From Bryobacterales bacterium (GTDB lineage Bacteria; Acidobacteriota; Terriglobia; Bryobacterales; Bryobacteraceae): a stretch of 64,000 nucleotides of DNA. Position numbers and translations under genes: made by a program. Below the pieces are notes generated by a model that was not told the origin of the DNA, ran no database searches, and saw only the letters and a program-made list of their open reading frames with translations. Shown here in pieces: positions 25,099 through 35,600 of this stretch (position 1 is the stretch's first letter; every line of letters begins with the position of its first letter). The stretch is taken from positions 1 to 64,000 of the forward strand of contig JADJWL010000012.1 of the NCBI GenBank assembly GCA_016716385.1, written 5' to 3'.

Positions 25099-26264
25099 AG
25101 CGGCGCATCCTTCTCTCGGTCCCCCACATGAGCGGGCATGAGCAGCGCTACATCCGCGAGGCATTCGACAGCAACTGGCTCTCGACCGTGGGGCCGCACA
25201 TCGACGCGTTCGAGCGGGAGTTCGCCGCGCGCCTCGGGAGGCCCTCGGTGGCGCTGTCAAGCGGTACGGCAGCCATCCATCTCGGTCTGCGCCTCTTGGG
25301 CGTCGGACCGGGAGACGAGGTATTTTGCCCAACCCTCACCTTCGTTGCCACGGCGAACCCCATCCGCTACCTCGGGGCCGAACCCGTCTTCCTCGACAGC
25401 GAACGCGAAACGTGGAATCTCGATCCTTCCCTGCTGGAGGCGGCGCTTGACGACCGGGCCCGCCGGAACCGCCTGCCGAAGGCGGTCATCGTTGTCCACC
25501 TGTACGGGCAGTGCGCGGACATGGCGCCGATCCTCGCTGTCTGCGCGCGCTATGGGGTTCCCGTGCTTGAAGACGCCGCCGAGGCCCTCGGAGCAACCTA
25601 CCGCGGACAGCCGGCCGGCGCCCTCGGCGCGCTCGCGGCCGTTTCGTTCAACGGCAACAAGATCATCACGACCTCCGGGGGAGGAATGCTGGTCACCGCC
25701 GACGCCGTCCTGGCAGACAAAGCGCGCTACTGGGCCACGCAGGCGCGCCGGCCGGCGCTGGCCTACGAACACTCCGAGCTCGGCCACAACTACCGCATGA
25801 GCAACGTCCTGGCCGCTATCGGCAGGGGCCAGCTGCATGTTCTGGGCGAGAGGGTCGCAGCGCGGCGGGCCATCGCCGCCCGGTACCGCGAAGCGCTGGC
25901 GGACCTCGACGGCATCTGCTTCATGCCTCAGGCGCCGCACGGGCTGCACACGAACTGGCTGAGTTGCTGCCTCATTGAGCCGGAGCGATTCGGCATGTCG
26001 CGTGACCGTCTCATCGAAGTCCTTGCGGAGGCGGGAATCGAGTCGCGGCCGGTATGGAAGCCGATGCACTGCCAGGAGCTGTTTGGCCACGTCGAATGTT
26101 GGGGCGGGCCGGTTGCCGAGGATCTCTTCCGCCGGGGGATCTGTCTGCCGAGTTCGAGCAGTCTGACGATTGAAGATCAGGCCGCGGTCATCGGCGTAAT
26201 CCGCCTCGCCGCCGGGGCGCCACTGAAGGATCTCATGGAGGCCGCATGTCCACGCGGGAACTGA
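25095..26264 (+). CDS. PglE-like PLP aminotransferase (DegT/DnrJ/EryC1/StrS family)
   Basis: A 389-residue fold-type I aminotransferase acting on UDP-4-keto sugars. The PLP lysine is Lys189 in SFNGNKIITTSGGG; SSGTAAIHLGLRLLGVGPGD forms the phosphate-binding region, and VLEDAAEALGATY the Asp that pairs with the pyridine nitrogen. Residues near 220-235 (YEHSELGHNYRMSNVLAAIG) are typical. Together with the 4,6-dehydratase and PglD-like enzyme it would make UDP-bacillosamine. The long upstream open frame to 24486 is antisense to nothing real and overlaps the propeller gene; ATG 25095 overlaps its stop by 4 nt. Confidence 0.9.
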   Translation: MKRRILLSVPHMSGHEQRYIREAFDSNWLSTVGPHIDAFEREFAARLGRPSVALSSGTAAIHLGLRLLGVGPGDEVFCPTLTFVATANPIRYLGAEPVFLDSERETWNLDPSLLEAALDDRARRNRLPKAVIVVHLYGQCADMAPILAVCARYGVPVLEDAAEALGATYRGQPAGALGALAAVSFNGNKIITTSGGGMLVTADAVLADKARYWATQARRPALAYEHSELGHNYRMSNVLAAIGRGQLHVLGERVAARRAIAARYREALADLDGICFMPQAPHGLHTNWLSCCLIEPERFGMSRDRLIEVLAEAGIESRPVWKPMHCQELFGHVECWGGPVAEDLFRRGICLPSSSSLTIEDQAAVIGVIRLAAGAPLKDLMEAACPRGN

Positions 26265-28228
26265 TTACCGGAGGCCGCCAATGGTTGGGGCGGACGCCGT
26301 CGGCCGGCCGCTGGCTGGCGCGACTGGCGCAAGCGCTGGCATTTGCCGCCTCGGGTGTCGTGGCCTTTCTTCTCCGCTTCGATCTCCGGATCCCGGAGTC
26401 CGCCCAGGAACATCTGCTGGCGGGACTCTGGATCTGGCTCACCGTCAAGTGCGGGCTGTTCGCGGTCGCGGGCCTGGACCGCGGCTGGTGGCGCTACGTT
26501 TCGGTTCATGATCTGGCGGGACTACTGTTCGGCAACCTCGCCGCATCCATCGTGGCCGCCGGCGCGCTCCTCGCGGTAGCGCCCCCGGGGTTTCCCCGGT
26601 CCATCTATTTTCTCGATTTCATTCTCAGTTGTGTCGCCACGGCCGGCCTGCGCGTCATGGCGCGGCTCGCCACCGAAGCGGCGCGCCAGCATGCGGGGAG
26701 CCTCGGCAGACGCACCCTCATCTACGGGGCCGGCGCGGCCGGACAGGCGCTGTTGCGGGAAACCCGCCTCAATCCATCGCTCGGCTACGAACCCGTCGGC
26801 TTCATCGACGACGACCCAAGCAAAGCGGGCGCCCGTATCCAGGGACTGGCGGTGCTCGGTCCCGGGACCGGTCTGGCCGGAATCGCCCGGCGCAGGGGAG
26901 TCGAGACGGTTCTGATTGCCTCGCCCTCTGCGACCGGCGCCCAGATGAAGGAGATTCTCTCCCGTTGCCACGAAGCCGGCGTTACGTTCAAGACGGTTCC
27001 CAGTCTGGCCGAAGCCCTCGCCGGACGCCCAACCCAGATCCGGGAAGTGGCCGTTGAGGATCTGCTGGGCCGCTCGGCGATTGAACTCGACCAGCACGCG
27101 ATTTGCGCCAAGCTGACCGGACAAACCGTGCTGGTGACGGGTGCCGCGGGCTCGATCGGAAGCGAACTGTGCCGCCAGATCGCTGCGTTCGGGCCGGCTT
27201 TGATCCTTGGCCTCGACACTGCGGAGACCGGCCTGTTCCATCTCGAACGGGAGCTGCGGGAACGCTTCCCGTCGGCCGCGTTTTGTCCTGTGGTGGGCAG
27301 CATTCGCGACCGGCGCCGGCTGGCGGAAGTCTTCCGGACTCACCGGCCGCACGTCGTCTATCACGCTGCCGCCTACAAGCACGTCCCGATGATGGAGTCG
27401 CACCTGATCGAGGCCGTGGAAAACAACATCCTCGGCACGAGAAACGTTGCCCTGGCGGCAATCGATTCCGGTGTTTCGGACTTCGTCATGATCTCGACTG
27501 ACAAGGCCGTCAACCCGACCAACATCATGGGCGCGACCAAGCGCGTCGCCGAATTGCTGATCCGCACCCTCGATACGCCTACGACATTTATCTCGGTTCG
27601 CTTCGGAAACGTCCTGGGGAGCAACGGCAGCGTCGTGCCTCTCTTCCGCGAGCAGATTGCGCGCGGCGGACCGGTCACTGTGACCCACCCCGAGATGCGC
27701 CGCTACTTCATGACGATCCCCGAGGCGGCGCAACTCGTCCTGCAGGCCTCGACCATGGGCAAGGGGGGCGAGATCTTTGTCCTCGACATGGGCGAGCCCG
27801 TGAAGATCGCCGACCTCGCCCGCAACATGATCCTGCTTAGCGGCCTTCGTCCCGGACAGGACATCCGCATCGAGTTCACCGGCTTGCGACCGGGCGAGAA
27901 GCTGTTCGAGGAACTCCGTCTCAACGACGAAGATGCCTTGCCCACCTACCATCCGAAGATCCGGATCTTCGCGGGAGCCGAGCCCGGTTCCGGGCACATG
28001 ATGGCCGCCGCCGAAACAATGGAGCGGTTGATCGCCCAGCGGGACGCCGCCCGTCTGGTACTGGCGCTCAAGGAAATCGCCCCCGAATACAATCCCAGCG
28101 CTCATGTGCTGCGGCAGATTGTCGACGAGCCGGTCGAGATCGGCGAGTCGCTCACGCGTCTGGCAGAGGCGGTCGATGCGGCACCCCGCCGGATCCGCTC
28201 CGGCAGTGGTGTCACAATCGTGAAATGA
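26246..28228 (+). CDS. PglF-like UDP-GlcNAc 4,6-dehydratase (membrane-bound SDR)
   Basis: A 660-residue CapD/PglF-type enzyme. Four N-terminal membrane segments (about 25-140) are followed by a first Rossmann domain (IYGAGAAGQALLRE) and the catalytic extended SDR domain with LVTGAAGSIGSELCRQI near residue 295. The active site is ISTDKAVNPTNIMGATKR (about 416-433), in which Met replaces the usual SDR Tyr, a hallmark of PglF/FlaA1 dehydratases. Product: UDP-4-keto-6-deoxy-GlcNAc, the substrate of the aminotransferase upstream. The start overlaps the aminotransferase by 19 nt and the stop overlaps the next ATG. Confidence 0.92.
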   Translation: MSTRELITGGRQWLGRTPSAGRWLARLAQALAFAASGVVAFLLRFDLRIPESAQEHLLAGLWIWLTVKCGLFAVAGLDRGWWRYVSVHDLAGLLFGNLAASIVAAGALLAVAPPGFPRSIYFLDFILSCVATAGLRVMARLATEAARQHAGSLGRRTLIYGAGAAGQALLRETRLNPSLGYEPVGFIDDDPSKAGARIQGLAVLGPGTGLAGIARRRGVETVLIASPSATGAQMKEILSRCHEAGVTFKTVPSLAEALAGRPTQIREVAVEDLLGRSAIELDQHAICAKLTGQTVLVTGAAGSIGSELCRQIAAFGPALILGLDTAETGLFHLERELRERFPSAAFCPVVGSIRDRRRLAEVFRTHRPHVVYHAAAYKHVPMMESHLIEAVENNILGTRNVALAAIDSGVSDFVMISTDKAVNPTNIMGATKRVAELLIRTLDTPTTFISVRFGNVLGSNGSVVPLFREQIARGGPVTVTHPEMRRYFMTIPEAAQLVLQASTMGKGGEIFVLDMGEPVKIADLARNMILLSGLRPGQDIRIEFTGLRPGEKLFEELRLNDEDALPTYHPKIRIFAGAEPGSGHMMAAAETMERLIAQRDAARLVLALKEIAPEYNPSAHVLRQIVDEPVEIGESLTRLAEAVDAAPRRIRSGSGVTIVK

Positions 28229-29001
28229 GGCGAATCGGAGCCCTGATTGTAGGAGCATCTCTACTGGCCGCATGCTCGGGGAAAACCCGGCCACCCGAAC
28301 CGCTTTTTGAGACGCGCGTCACGGAGCGGCGCGCGGGACCGTGCGGTGCCGATGGCCAGGTCGACTGCGCAGGCGCCCGCATCGAGTATCCGGCGTGCGT
28401 CGCGGCTCCGGTGGACGAAATCTGCGAGCGCATCAACAGGACCGTTGCCGAATGGGTCCTGCGGCCGCTCGATGGTGGGGCGCCCTTTGACGCGCCGGAT
28501 GCCGTCATCGAGCGATTCCTCGAAGACCATGGCGCGGAGCGCCAGCGCGCGCCCGACGGCCGGCATACGTGGTCGATGGAGCGGACGGTGCGTGTCAGCT
28601 TCCAAGGCCCCCAAGCGATCAGCTTGAGCGCACTCGAGTCCGGATTCACCGGAGGCCCACATCCGTTTTCGTCCCTGACCTACCTCACGTTTCGCCCAGC
28701 AACGGGCGAAAGACTTACCCTCAGCGAAATCCTGGTGGAGAACGGACGGCACGGGCTGGACGCCGCCGGCGAAATCTACTTCCGCCAGGCGCGCGAGCTG
28801 GCGGCCGGCGCCGTGCTGGCTGACGAAGGGTTCCGCTTTCCCGGCGGGCGGTTCACCCTCCCGGAGAACTTCGCATTCAACCGGGTGGGCCTCCAGTTTC
28901 ACTTTAACGTCGACGACATCGCGCCATATCCGCTGGGCGAGACCGGGTTGACGATTCCCCAGGGCGAGGCTCTCCCCTGGTTGCGGCCGGAGTTCCAATA
29001 G
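28225..29001 (+). CDS. lipoprotein with DUF3298-like domain
   Basis: A 258-residue lipoprotein: hydrophobic leader and lipobox LLAAC (Cys about residue 17), then a domain resembling DUF3298/RsiV-type proteins (FTGGPHPFSSLTYLTFRPATGERLTLSEIL and later LQFHFNVDDIAPYPLGETGLTIP). These domains occur in periplasmic or envelope proteins, and some bind lysozyme or peptidoglycan fragments; function here is unknown. ATG 28225 overlaps the dehydratase stop by 4 nt, so it is the last gene of the glycan operon. The convergent T6SS genes end 9 bp away. Confidence 0.8.
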   Translation: MRRIGALIVGASLLAACSGKTRPPEPLFETRVTERRAGPCGADGQVDCAGARIEYPACVAAPVDEICERINRTVAEWVLRPLDGGAPFDAPDAVIERFLEDHGAERQRAPDGRHTWSMERTVRVSFQGPQAISLSALESGFTGGPHPFSSLTYLTFRPATGERLTLSEILVENGRHGLDAAGEIYFRQARELAAGAVLADEGFRFPGGRFTLPENFAFNRVGLQFHFNVDDIAPYPLGETGLTIPQGEALPWLRPEFQ

Positions 29002-29009
29002 CAGGGCGT

Positions 29010-29726
29010 TCAGGCAGCCGGGGCTTCGGCAAACTGCAGGGAGCGGACATCCAGCAGCGGGACCTCTTCCCCGTCAACCAGGAAGACTTTCTGTCCGGAG
29101 GGATACTCGGTGCCGTTCGAGTCGGCGCCCCACGCGGTCTGCCGGCCCAGCCAGACAGATTCGTCGGGATGCTTGAACGAAGAGGGGTACAGAACCGGGA
29201 TCAGGACCTCGCCCAGCTCCGTCCCCTGAAAACTGGGTCCGGTCGTCACGCTCGCCGGAAGCCACAGCGTGTCGCGCAACCGCGTGGGCGGCTGGATCTC
29301 GATTGAGGCAATGTGCTCGAAGCCGATCCACAGGTAGGCCCCGGCCGCGAACACCTCCAGGCGGGTTCCCAGGTCCGGGTCGGCATCGGTGATGGAAGTG
29401 AAGGGCTTGCCATTCAGCGTGCCCTGAAACGAGGAAGCGGGCTGCGGTGATTTTTCGGGGAAGGCCGCCTTTTCGAACGTCTCCAGGCGGGTTCTTTCTC
29501 CGTGCAGGGCGGAATAGTACAGCACCGCGCCCATCTCCGTTTGTCCTCCGCCCTGCGCGAGTACGCCGAGTTGTTTCTCAGCGCGCTCGAACTGTCCGGC
29601 GAAACACAGCAACTCGAACAGAAACGTCCGCTGGCGGATATCGGCGGGGTGATCGCGAAGGTAGCCGCTCAAAGCCTGGATAGCCTCCGTCACTCGACCT
29701 GCTTCGAAAAGCTGCTTCGCGATCAT
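29010..29726 (-). CDS. tagJ: type VI secretion accessory protein TagJ/ImpE
   Basis: A 238-residue ImpE/SciE family protein. The N-terminal helical TPR-like part begins AKQLFEAGRVTEAIQALSGYLRDHPADIRQRTFLFELLCFAG, and the C-terminal part has the family's IEIQPPTRLRDTLWLPA and GEVLIPVLYPSS stretches. In Pseudomonas TagJ binds the TssB sheath subunit and modulates ClpV recycling. The upstream open frame allows a TTG at 29747, but ATG 29726 has GGAGGG 5 nt before it and is preferred. It is the last gene of the tssB-tssC-hcp-tagJ set. Confidence 0.88.
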   Translation of the reverse strand: MIAKQLFEAGRVTEAIQALSGYLRDHPADIRQRTFLFELLCFAGQFERAEKQLGVLAQGGGQTEMGAVLYYSALHGERTRLETFEKAAFPEKSPQPASSFQGTLNGKPFTSITDADPDLGTRLEVFAAGAYLWIGFEHIASIEIQPPTRLRDTLWLPASVTTGPSFQGTELGEVLIPVLYPSSFKHPDESVWLGRQTAWGADSNGTEYPSGQKVFLVDGEEVPLLDVRSLQFAEAPAA

Positions 29727-29766
29727 AATCCCTCCAACACCAGTCAACGGAAAATGCAGGCCGCGC

Positions 29767-30249
29767 CTAGAAGGGCTTGAGCGTGGCCAAGTCGAAGCCC
29801 TTCTCGATGAAGCCCTGCAGTTTGCCTTCGTCGTCCTCGGGGTTATAGCATACCTTGACCTTTTCCGGGGCCAGCGAGATCGACTCCACCGGGTTCTCGG
29901 AACTGCCCGATAGCTGGATCGAGGCGATCAGCACGTCCTCCATCTCGATCTTGAAATACTCCTCCTGCTGGTCGCCCGTGGCCTTGAAGTAAGACAGGGT
30001 CGCCTTGGCCAGGATGTTGCCTGTGACGCAGTCGTCAAACAACAGCGGCGAGGTCTTGTCGAGCACCTTCATGAAGGTGATGTTCTGAACGTCCGCCCGG
30101 CCCGCGCGGGACTCGAAACCGCCCGAGCCCGCCTGGTAGGTGGCGGTCTGGCTTGCGCCGAAACTGAACGACAGGATATCGATTGCATCCGCCAGGCTGG
30201 TGCTCGGACCAGGCCGGTCTTCGATCTTGATATACGCATTAACAGCCAT
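29767..30249 (-). CDS. hcp: type VI secretion tube protein Hcp
   Basis: A 160-residue Hcp. It has the characteristic start AVNAYIKIEDRPGPS, the SFSFGASQTATYQ strand, DVQNITFMKVLDKTSPLLFDDC and the KIEMEDVLIASIQLSG region. Hcp hexamers stack to form the inner tube that is pushed out by the contracting TssBC sheath, and are secreted. It lies downstream of tssC in the same orientation with a 92-bp gap, in which AGGAGA precedes the ATG. Confidence 0.93.
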   Translation of the reverse strand: MAVNAYIKIEDRPGPSTSLADAIDILSFSFGASQTATYQAGSGGFESRAGRADVQNITFMKVLDKTSPLLFDDCVTGNILAKATLSYFKATGDQQEEYFKIEMEDVLIASIQLSGSSENPVESISLAPEKVKVCYNPEDDEGKLQGFIEKGFDLATLKPF

Positions 30250-30341
30250 ACGATCTCTCCTTTGCTCGTTGAACTGGCTTCACTAACCAACCTGGCGCAA
30301 CACGCCAGGTCTTGCTTGCGCCAGCGGCGCAACCCGTCTCA

Positions 30342-31829
30342 TCAGCGGGTCGGCGCCGGCAATTCCGCCACCAGACGCAGTGAGACGGTGAGTTCGTCCA
30401 ACTGAAAATGGGGGCGAAGGAAGGCAACCGCCCGGTACGCACCGGGCTTTCCGGGAACTTCGGCGACCTCAATCCGCGCTTCCCGCAGGGGACGGCGCGA
30501 CTTGGTTTCAGCCGAAGCCATGTCGTCGGGCGTCACATACTGCGTGATCCAACGGTTCAGGAATGCCTCTGCCTGCTCGCGCGACATGAAGCTGCCGATC
30601 TTGTCGCGCATCATGGCTTTGAGGTAGTGCGCGAACCGCGACACCGCCATGATGTACTGCATCTGCGTGGACAGCCGGGCGTTGGCATTGGCCGCGTCGG
30701 TGTCGTAGAGTTTCGGCTTCTGCGCGGACTGCACGCTGAAGAACGCCGCGTAGTCCGTGCCCTTGCAGTGCACCAGCGGAATGAATCCAAGATCCGCCAG
30801 TTCCTTTTCCCGGCGGTCGGTGATCGGGGTTTCCGTGGGGCACTTCATGACGACTTCGCCGTCGTCGGTGTAGAAATTGTGTACGGGCAGGCCCTCGACG
30901 AGACCGCCGCCCTCGACGCCGCGCATGGCCACGCACATGCCGTATTTGGCAAATGAGTTCGTCAGGCGCGTGCCGATCGCATAGGCGGGGTTCATCCACA
31001 GGTACTTGGTGTGGTCCGTGCCGTCCACATGCTCTTCATAGTTGAAGGCCTCGACCGGCTTGGTGTCCCTGCCGTACGGCAGCCGCCCCAACGCGCGCGG
31101 CAGACACAGGCCGACGTAGCGGGAGTCTTCGCTATCCCGGAAGCTCTTCCACTTGGCGTAGAGCGTATTGTCGAACACCTTGGCCAGGTCGCGGGGAGCG
31201 TGCAGTTCGGTGAACCGCTCCAGGTTGAACATCTCGGGTGAGGCAGCCGAGAAGAAGGGTGCGTGAGCGGCGGCCGCGACGTTGGAGATCTTCTCGAGCA
31301 ACTCGAGATCCTCCGGGTGGCGTCCGAAATCGTAGTCGCCGATCAGTGCCCCGTAAGGAGCGCCGCCGAACACGCCGTACTCATCCTCGTAGATCTTCTT
31401 GAACAGCGCGCTCTGGTCGAACTCGGGGGCGCGCTGCAAGTCCCGCAGCAGTTCCTTCTTCGAGCAGTTCAGCACGCGGATCTTCAGCATCACGCTGGTT
31501 TCGGAGTTGTCCATCAGGTGCTTCAACCCGCGCCAGCTTCCCTCCAGTTTCTGAAAGGACTCGTGATGCATGATCTCGTTGAGCTGGATCGATACCAGGT
31601 GATCGATCTGGGCAATGCGCGCGTTGATCATCATCTCCGCGTCGCGGGCGATGGTCATCGAGCCGTCCAGCACCTGGGCGACGAACTCCTTGATCAGATC
31701 GCGGCCCCGCTCTTTCGCTGCCGGATCGGCCGCCAGACGGCCTTCCTCGACGATTTGATCGAGCAGACCTCTCTCGACGACCTGTTCAGTGGCTTGGGCC
31801 TGTTGGGCCGCGGCTTTCGGATCAGCCAT
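30342..31829 (-). CDS. tssC: type VI secretion sheath large subunit TssC
   Basis: A 495-residue VipB/EvpB/ImpC family protein. The hallmark WRGLKHLMDNSETSVMLKIR, YGVFGGAPYGALIGDYDFG and AHAPFFSAASPEMF stretches are present, and the C-terminal NARLSTQMQYIMAVSRFAHYLKAMMRDKIGSF region matches the family. With TssB it forms the contractile cytoplasmic sheath. The ATG overlaps the tssB stop by 8 nt, as is usual for this pair. Confidence 0.95.
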   Translation of the reverse strand: MADPKAAAQQAQATEQVVERGLLDQIVEEGRLAADPAAKERGRDLIKEFVAQVLDGSMTIARDAEMMINARIAQIDHLVSIQLNEIMHHESFQKLEGSWRGLKHLMDNSETSVMLKIRVLNCSKKELLRDLQRAPEFDQSALFKKIYEDEYGVFGGAPYGALIGDYDFGRHPEDLELLEKISNVAAAAHAPFFSAASPEMFNLERFTELHAPRDLAKVFDNTLYAKWKSFRDSEDSRYVGLCLPRALGRLPYGRDTKPVEAFNYEEHVDGTDHTKYLWMNPAYAIGTRLTNSFAKYGMCVAMRGVEGGGLVEGLPVHNFYTDDGEVVMKCPTETPITDRREKELADLGFIPLVHCKGTDYAAFFSVQSAQKPKLYDTDAANANARLSTQMQYIMAVSRFAHYLKAMMRDKIGSFMSREQAEAFLNRWITQYVTPDDMASAETKSRRPLREARIEVAEVPGKPGAYRAVAFLRPHFQLDELTVSLRLVAELPAPTR

Positions 31830-32349
31830 TGGAGCCTCCTTCCGGGCCCTTGCCCATCTCGCCCTTCAGTTTTTCAAGCTTTTCGGTGTTGCTGACGGCA
31901 TCCAGCAGCAGTTCTTCGAGCTTGTCATTGCCCTGGAGGCTACCGCGGAGGTCCGACAGGCGCGTCCGCAGATCCAGCAGTTCCTTGAGCGGCTTCACTT
32001 GCCGGGCCACGTTCTCCGGATCGAAGTCGTCCATGCTCTTGAAGTGGAGATCCACTTTGAGGTTGGCGGCGTTCGGATCCTCGGCCAGCTTGTTTTCCAC
32101 AGAGAAAGAAAGGTGCGGCTTCATCCCCGCCAGCACCTGGTCGAAGTTGTCAGGGTTCACTTCGACAAACTTGCGGTCTTTGAGTTTTGGCAGCGGTTCC
32201 GTGGGCTGGCCGGTGAAGTCGCCCAGGACGCCGACAACGAATGGAAGTTCCTTGAGCTCGATAGCTCCGCCGATCTCAACGTCGTACGTGATGTGGACGC
32301 GGGGGGACCGGACACGATCGAGCTTGTGCTGCAGACTTTCTCTACCCAT
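31822..32349 (-). CDS. tssB: type VI secretion sheath small subunit TssB
   Basis: A 175-residue VipA/ImpB family protein: HITYDVEIGGAIELKELPFVVGVLGDFTG near the start, then KFVEVNPDNFDQVLAGMKPHL and DFDPENVARQVKPLKELLDLR. It is the partner of TssC in the sheath and the likely docking site of TagJ. The ATG at 32349 has AGGAGA 6 nt upstream. It is the first gene of the four-gene minus-strand set; no baseplate, membrane-complex or ClpV genes are nearby. Confidence 0.95.
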   Translation of the reverse strand: MGRESLQHKLDRVRSPRVHITYDVEIGGAIELKELPFVVGVLGDFTGQPTEPLPKLKDRKFVEVNPDNFDQVLAGMKPHLSFSVENKLAEDPNAANLKVDLHFKSMDDFDPENVARQVKPLKELLDLRTRLSDLRGSLQGNDKLEELLLDAVSNTEKLEKLKGEMGKGPEGGSNG

Positions 32350-32569
32350 GCTGTTCTCCTCGATGTGCTGCGCAGGGGCGCATGCTCTTCCGGTTTCCTA
32401 GTATATCCGCCTCCGGGCCGCTCACCCACAAATTGTTTTCGGGACCGGTGGAACGCTGCGAAACGTGCACGGACTCACTAGACAGCATTCTCCGTGCCAA
32501 CCTGTCCCCCGCTGATTTCGCAAGCAGTTACGCGCTTCGTCTCCTGTCGCATGCACAAGGAATGGACGA

Positions 32570-32600
32570 CCCGGCGTGTCCACACTCTGGACACGCCGGG
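32570..32600 (-). terminator. hairpin downstream of TonB receptor 2
   Basis: CCCGGCGTGTCC, 7-nt loop, GGACACGCCGGG: a perfect 12-bp stem 8 bp beyond the receptor stop. It lacks a convincing T tract on the minus strand but is very stable. The rest of the 258-bp gap to tssB (32350-32607) shows no gene. Confidence 0.6.
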
Positions 32601-32607
32601 CTCCATA

Positions 32608-35600
32608 TTAGAACGCCAGCCGCAGGCCGAGCTGCACCTGACGGGGATTGCCGACGATCGAAGTGATGGTGCCCGCCGCGGGACTTCCGATGGTCGCGTT
32701 GGGCTGGTTGAACTGCGGAGTGTTGAACAGATTAAAGAACTCCCCCCGGAACTGCAGCTTCCAGCGCTCGCTCGGGGAGAAATCCTTGAAGACCGAGAAG
32801 TCGATATTGGTCCGGCCGGGGCCTGTCAGGACGTTGCGTCCAGCGTTTCCGAACGTGAATTGCTGCGGGATGCCCCAGGCGGCGTCCGCTGTGTTGAACG
32901 ACGTATCGAACCAGCGCTGCGGTCCGCGGTTGTCGACCTCGTTGACCTTGCGCAGAGTGTCCGGCCGGGAGCCGCCGGCATTGGATACCGAGGTCTGCAG
33001 GACCGGCGTAAACGGCAGGCCGGTCTGCGTCGTGAAGATGAGGTTCGTGTCCCAGCCGCCGAACACGGCGTTGGCGACCGCGCTGCCGGCCGAGTAGCGG
33101 CGCCCCTTGCCAAACGGCAGCGCATAGTTCATCGAATAGGTGAAGCGGTGCCGGATGTCAAAGCCCGAGGTGCCGCGATCGCACTGGCGGCAGCGGCGGT
33201 CCTGCGGGATCGGGCCGTTGTCGGCGCCCCCGAATGCGTTGGCTACGTCGTCGATGGAGTGCGCCCAGGTGTAGGCGCCGAGAAAGCCGAGGCCATTCTG
33301 GAAGCGCCGCTCGAGCGTGGCCTGCAGCGAATGGTAAGCCGCCTTGCCGTCCGACACGTTGTAGTTCACGCCCACGACACGCGGTGCGATCGTGGCCAGC
33401 GGACGCCGCGGGCCGGGCGCGCCCGCCCCAGGCACCGGCTGGTTGAAGTCGTACGTCGTGTCGAGCTTTCGACCCACATTCCCCACGTAGCCGACTTTGG
33501 CGACGAAGGTCATCGGAAGCTGCTGCTGCACCTGCAGGTTCATCTGCTGGGCGTATCCGGACCGTAAGAACGGCGTCACCGCAAGCATGGCGCCCTCGGG
33601 ATTCGTCGCGACGATGTTCGGATCGAGCACGGGAATTGGCCGCAGTCCGTCCTGTACCCGGCGCGGCGTGGGGCTGAACTGGTTGATATCCTCCACGTTG
33701 ATCGGACCGAACGGCAATTGCCGGTGCCGCCGAAGCAGCACACTCTCGCTGCCGGCCGGGTTGTAGAAGATCCCGTAGCCGCCGCGGACAACCGTACCCG
33801 GACGGACCCGGTAGGCGAAACCCAGGCGCGGCGCGAAGTTGTTGCGGTCCGGCTGCACTCCCGTCCGCCGGTCCGTGTTGAATCCGGCGATGAGGAGTGT
33901 CCCGGTGAACGGATCGAAATTCGTCCAGTCGTCGTGGATTTCGTACGGCGGCGTGTCGTACTCGTACCGCAGTCCGATATTCACCGTCAACCTCTCGGAC
34001 ACCTTCCAGTCATCCTGCACAAACATGCCCCACTCGGTCATGCGGATTCCCGGTGTGACCAGCGTGAAGTCCTGTTCAATCACCGAGGCGGTTCCGAGCA
34101 GGAAGCTGGCCATCGGGTCTCCGGTGGTCCCGGTCTGATTCGGGTTGTCGCTGAAGGTCCGCGCGAAGTTGAACCGCCCGTTTCCGCGATTGGTCTGGAA
34201 CTGTGTGACGCGGCGGCGGCGGCTCTCGAAACCGAACTTCAGGCTGTGCGCGCCCCGCAGGTTCGTGAAGTTCACGTTCGGGTGGAAGGTGTCCTGAATG
34301 CGGATGATCGGAAGCGAACGCGTCTGGCCAATGCCCTGGTATCCGCTGGGGCTGAATATCGGGATGCCATCCGATCGCGGTCCCTGGTTGGAATTCAACA
34401 CTCCCAACTGCTCGCCCAGACGGGCGCCTTCCGTGGCTCCCTCCTGAAGAAAGAGCAGGTTGAACCGGTTGAAGCCCATGCGCGCCTCCATGAAGAAGGA
34501 CGGTGTCAAGGTCCGGATCCAGGTCAACACCGAGTTGTAGGTCTTCAAGGCGGAGTCCCCGGCGAAAGAAGCCTCACTGCCGAGCGACACGGGTGTGGAG
34601 ATCCCATCGATCGTGACCGGCGCGAATGTCGCCGGGCGGGTCGTGACCGTGTCCTGCCGGGAGAACCGTCCGAAGAACACGTTCTTCTCGCTCAGGTTCC
34701 AGTCCATCCGCAAGTCACCCTGATCCCACTTCTGCTTGTCCTTCGGGTTGGTGACCTGATTGTTGACCAGACCAGCGCTTTCCGGCAGGGGATACGCATT
34801 GATCAGTTTCCGCGTGACCGGATCCCAAAGACTCTGGGGAATCTGCCGGTTCGGGAACGGCGAACGCGAGAAACGGCTGGGTGCGCTGGCGTCCGGTACG
34901 GTCGAGAACGGGTTGAAAATGTCGCGGACACCGGAGAAGTCCCCCTGCCGCATGGCAAGCGTGGGAACCGTGTTGACCGATGTGTTTTCCAGACGCCTCC
35001 GGAACCCTTCGTAGTTGCCGAAGAAGAACAGCTTGTTCGGGATCACGCGCCCGCCGAAACTGGCGCCGAACTGGTTCTGGCGGAATGCAGGCTTCTCCTG
35101 GTCAGGGCGGGCGAAGAAGTTCCGCGCGTCCAGGGCGTCGTTGCGCAGGAACTCGTATGCCGACCCGTGCCACTCATTCGAGCCGGACTTCGAGATCACG
35201 TTCACCGTGGCGCCCGCGTTACGACCCTGGTCGGCGGCGAACATATTCGTCTGAATCTTGAACTCGCGCACCGCCTCGACCGAGGGCCGCAGCGTGATCG
35301 ACAGCGTCAGCCGGTCGTTGTTGTCCGCGCCGTCGTAGAGGAAGTTGTTGGAGCCTTCGCGGTTGCCGTTGGCGAAGATCTCGCTGCCCGGACGCAAGTC
35401 GTCGGGACGCGTACCGGACATGATCGTTCCCCGCGATCCGAACCCGACACCGCTCACCCCCGGTCCCAGAATCGCCAGTTGGACGAAGTTGCGGCCGTTC
35501 AGCGGCAGATCCTCGATCGCCTTTGTCTCAATCACCTGTCCGATCGCCGATGTATCGGCATCGATCAAGGGTACGGCTTCGGTCACCTGGACCGTCTCCG

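Noticed and set aside
33555..33578. ACCGTAAGAACGG in TonB receptor 2 resembling part of an iteron
   Set aside because: Only the right half matches and it is in coding sequence, so chance is likely.
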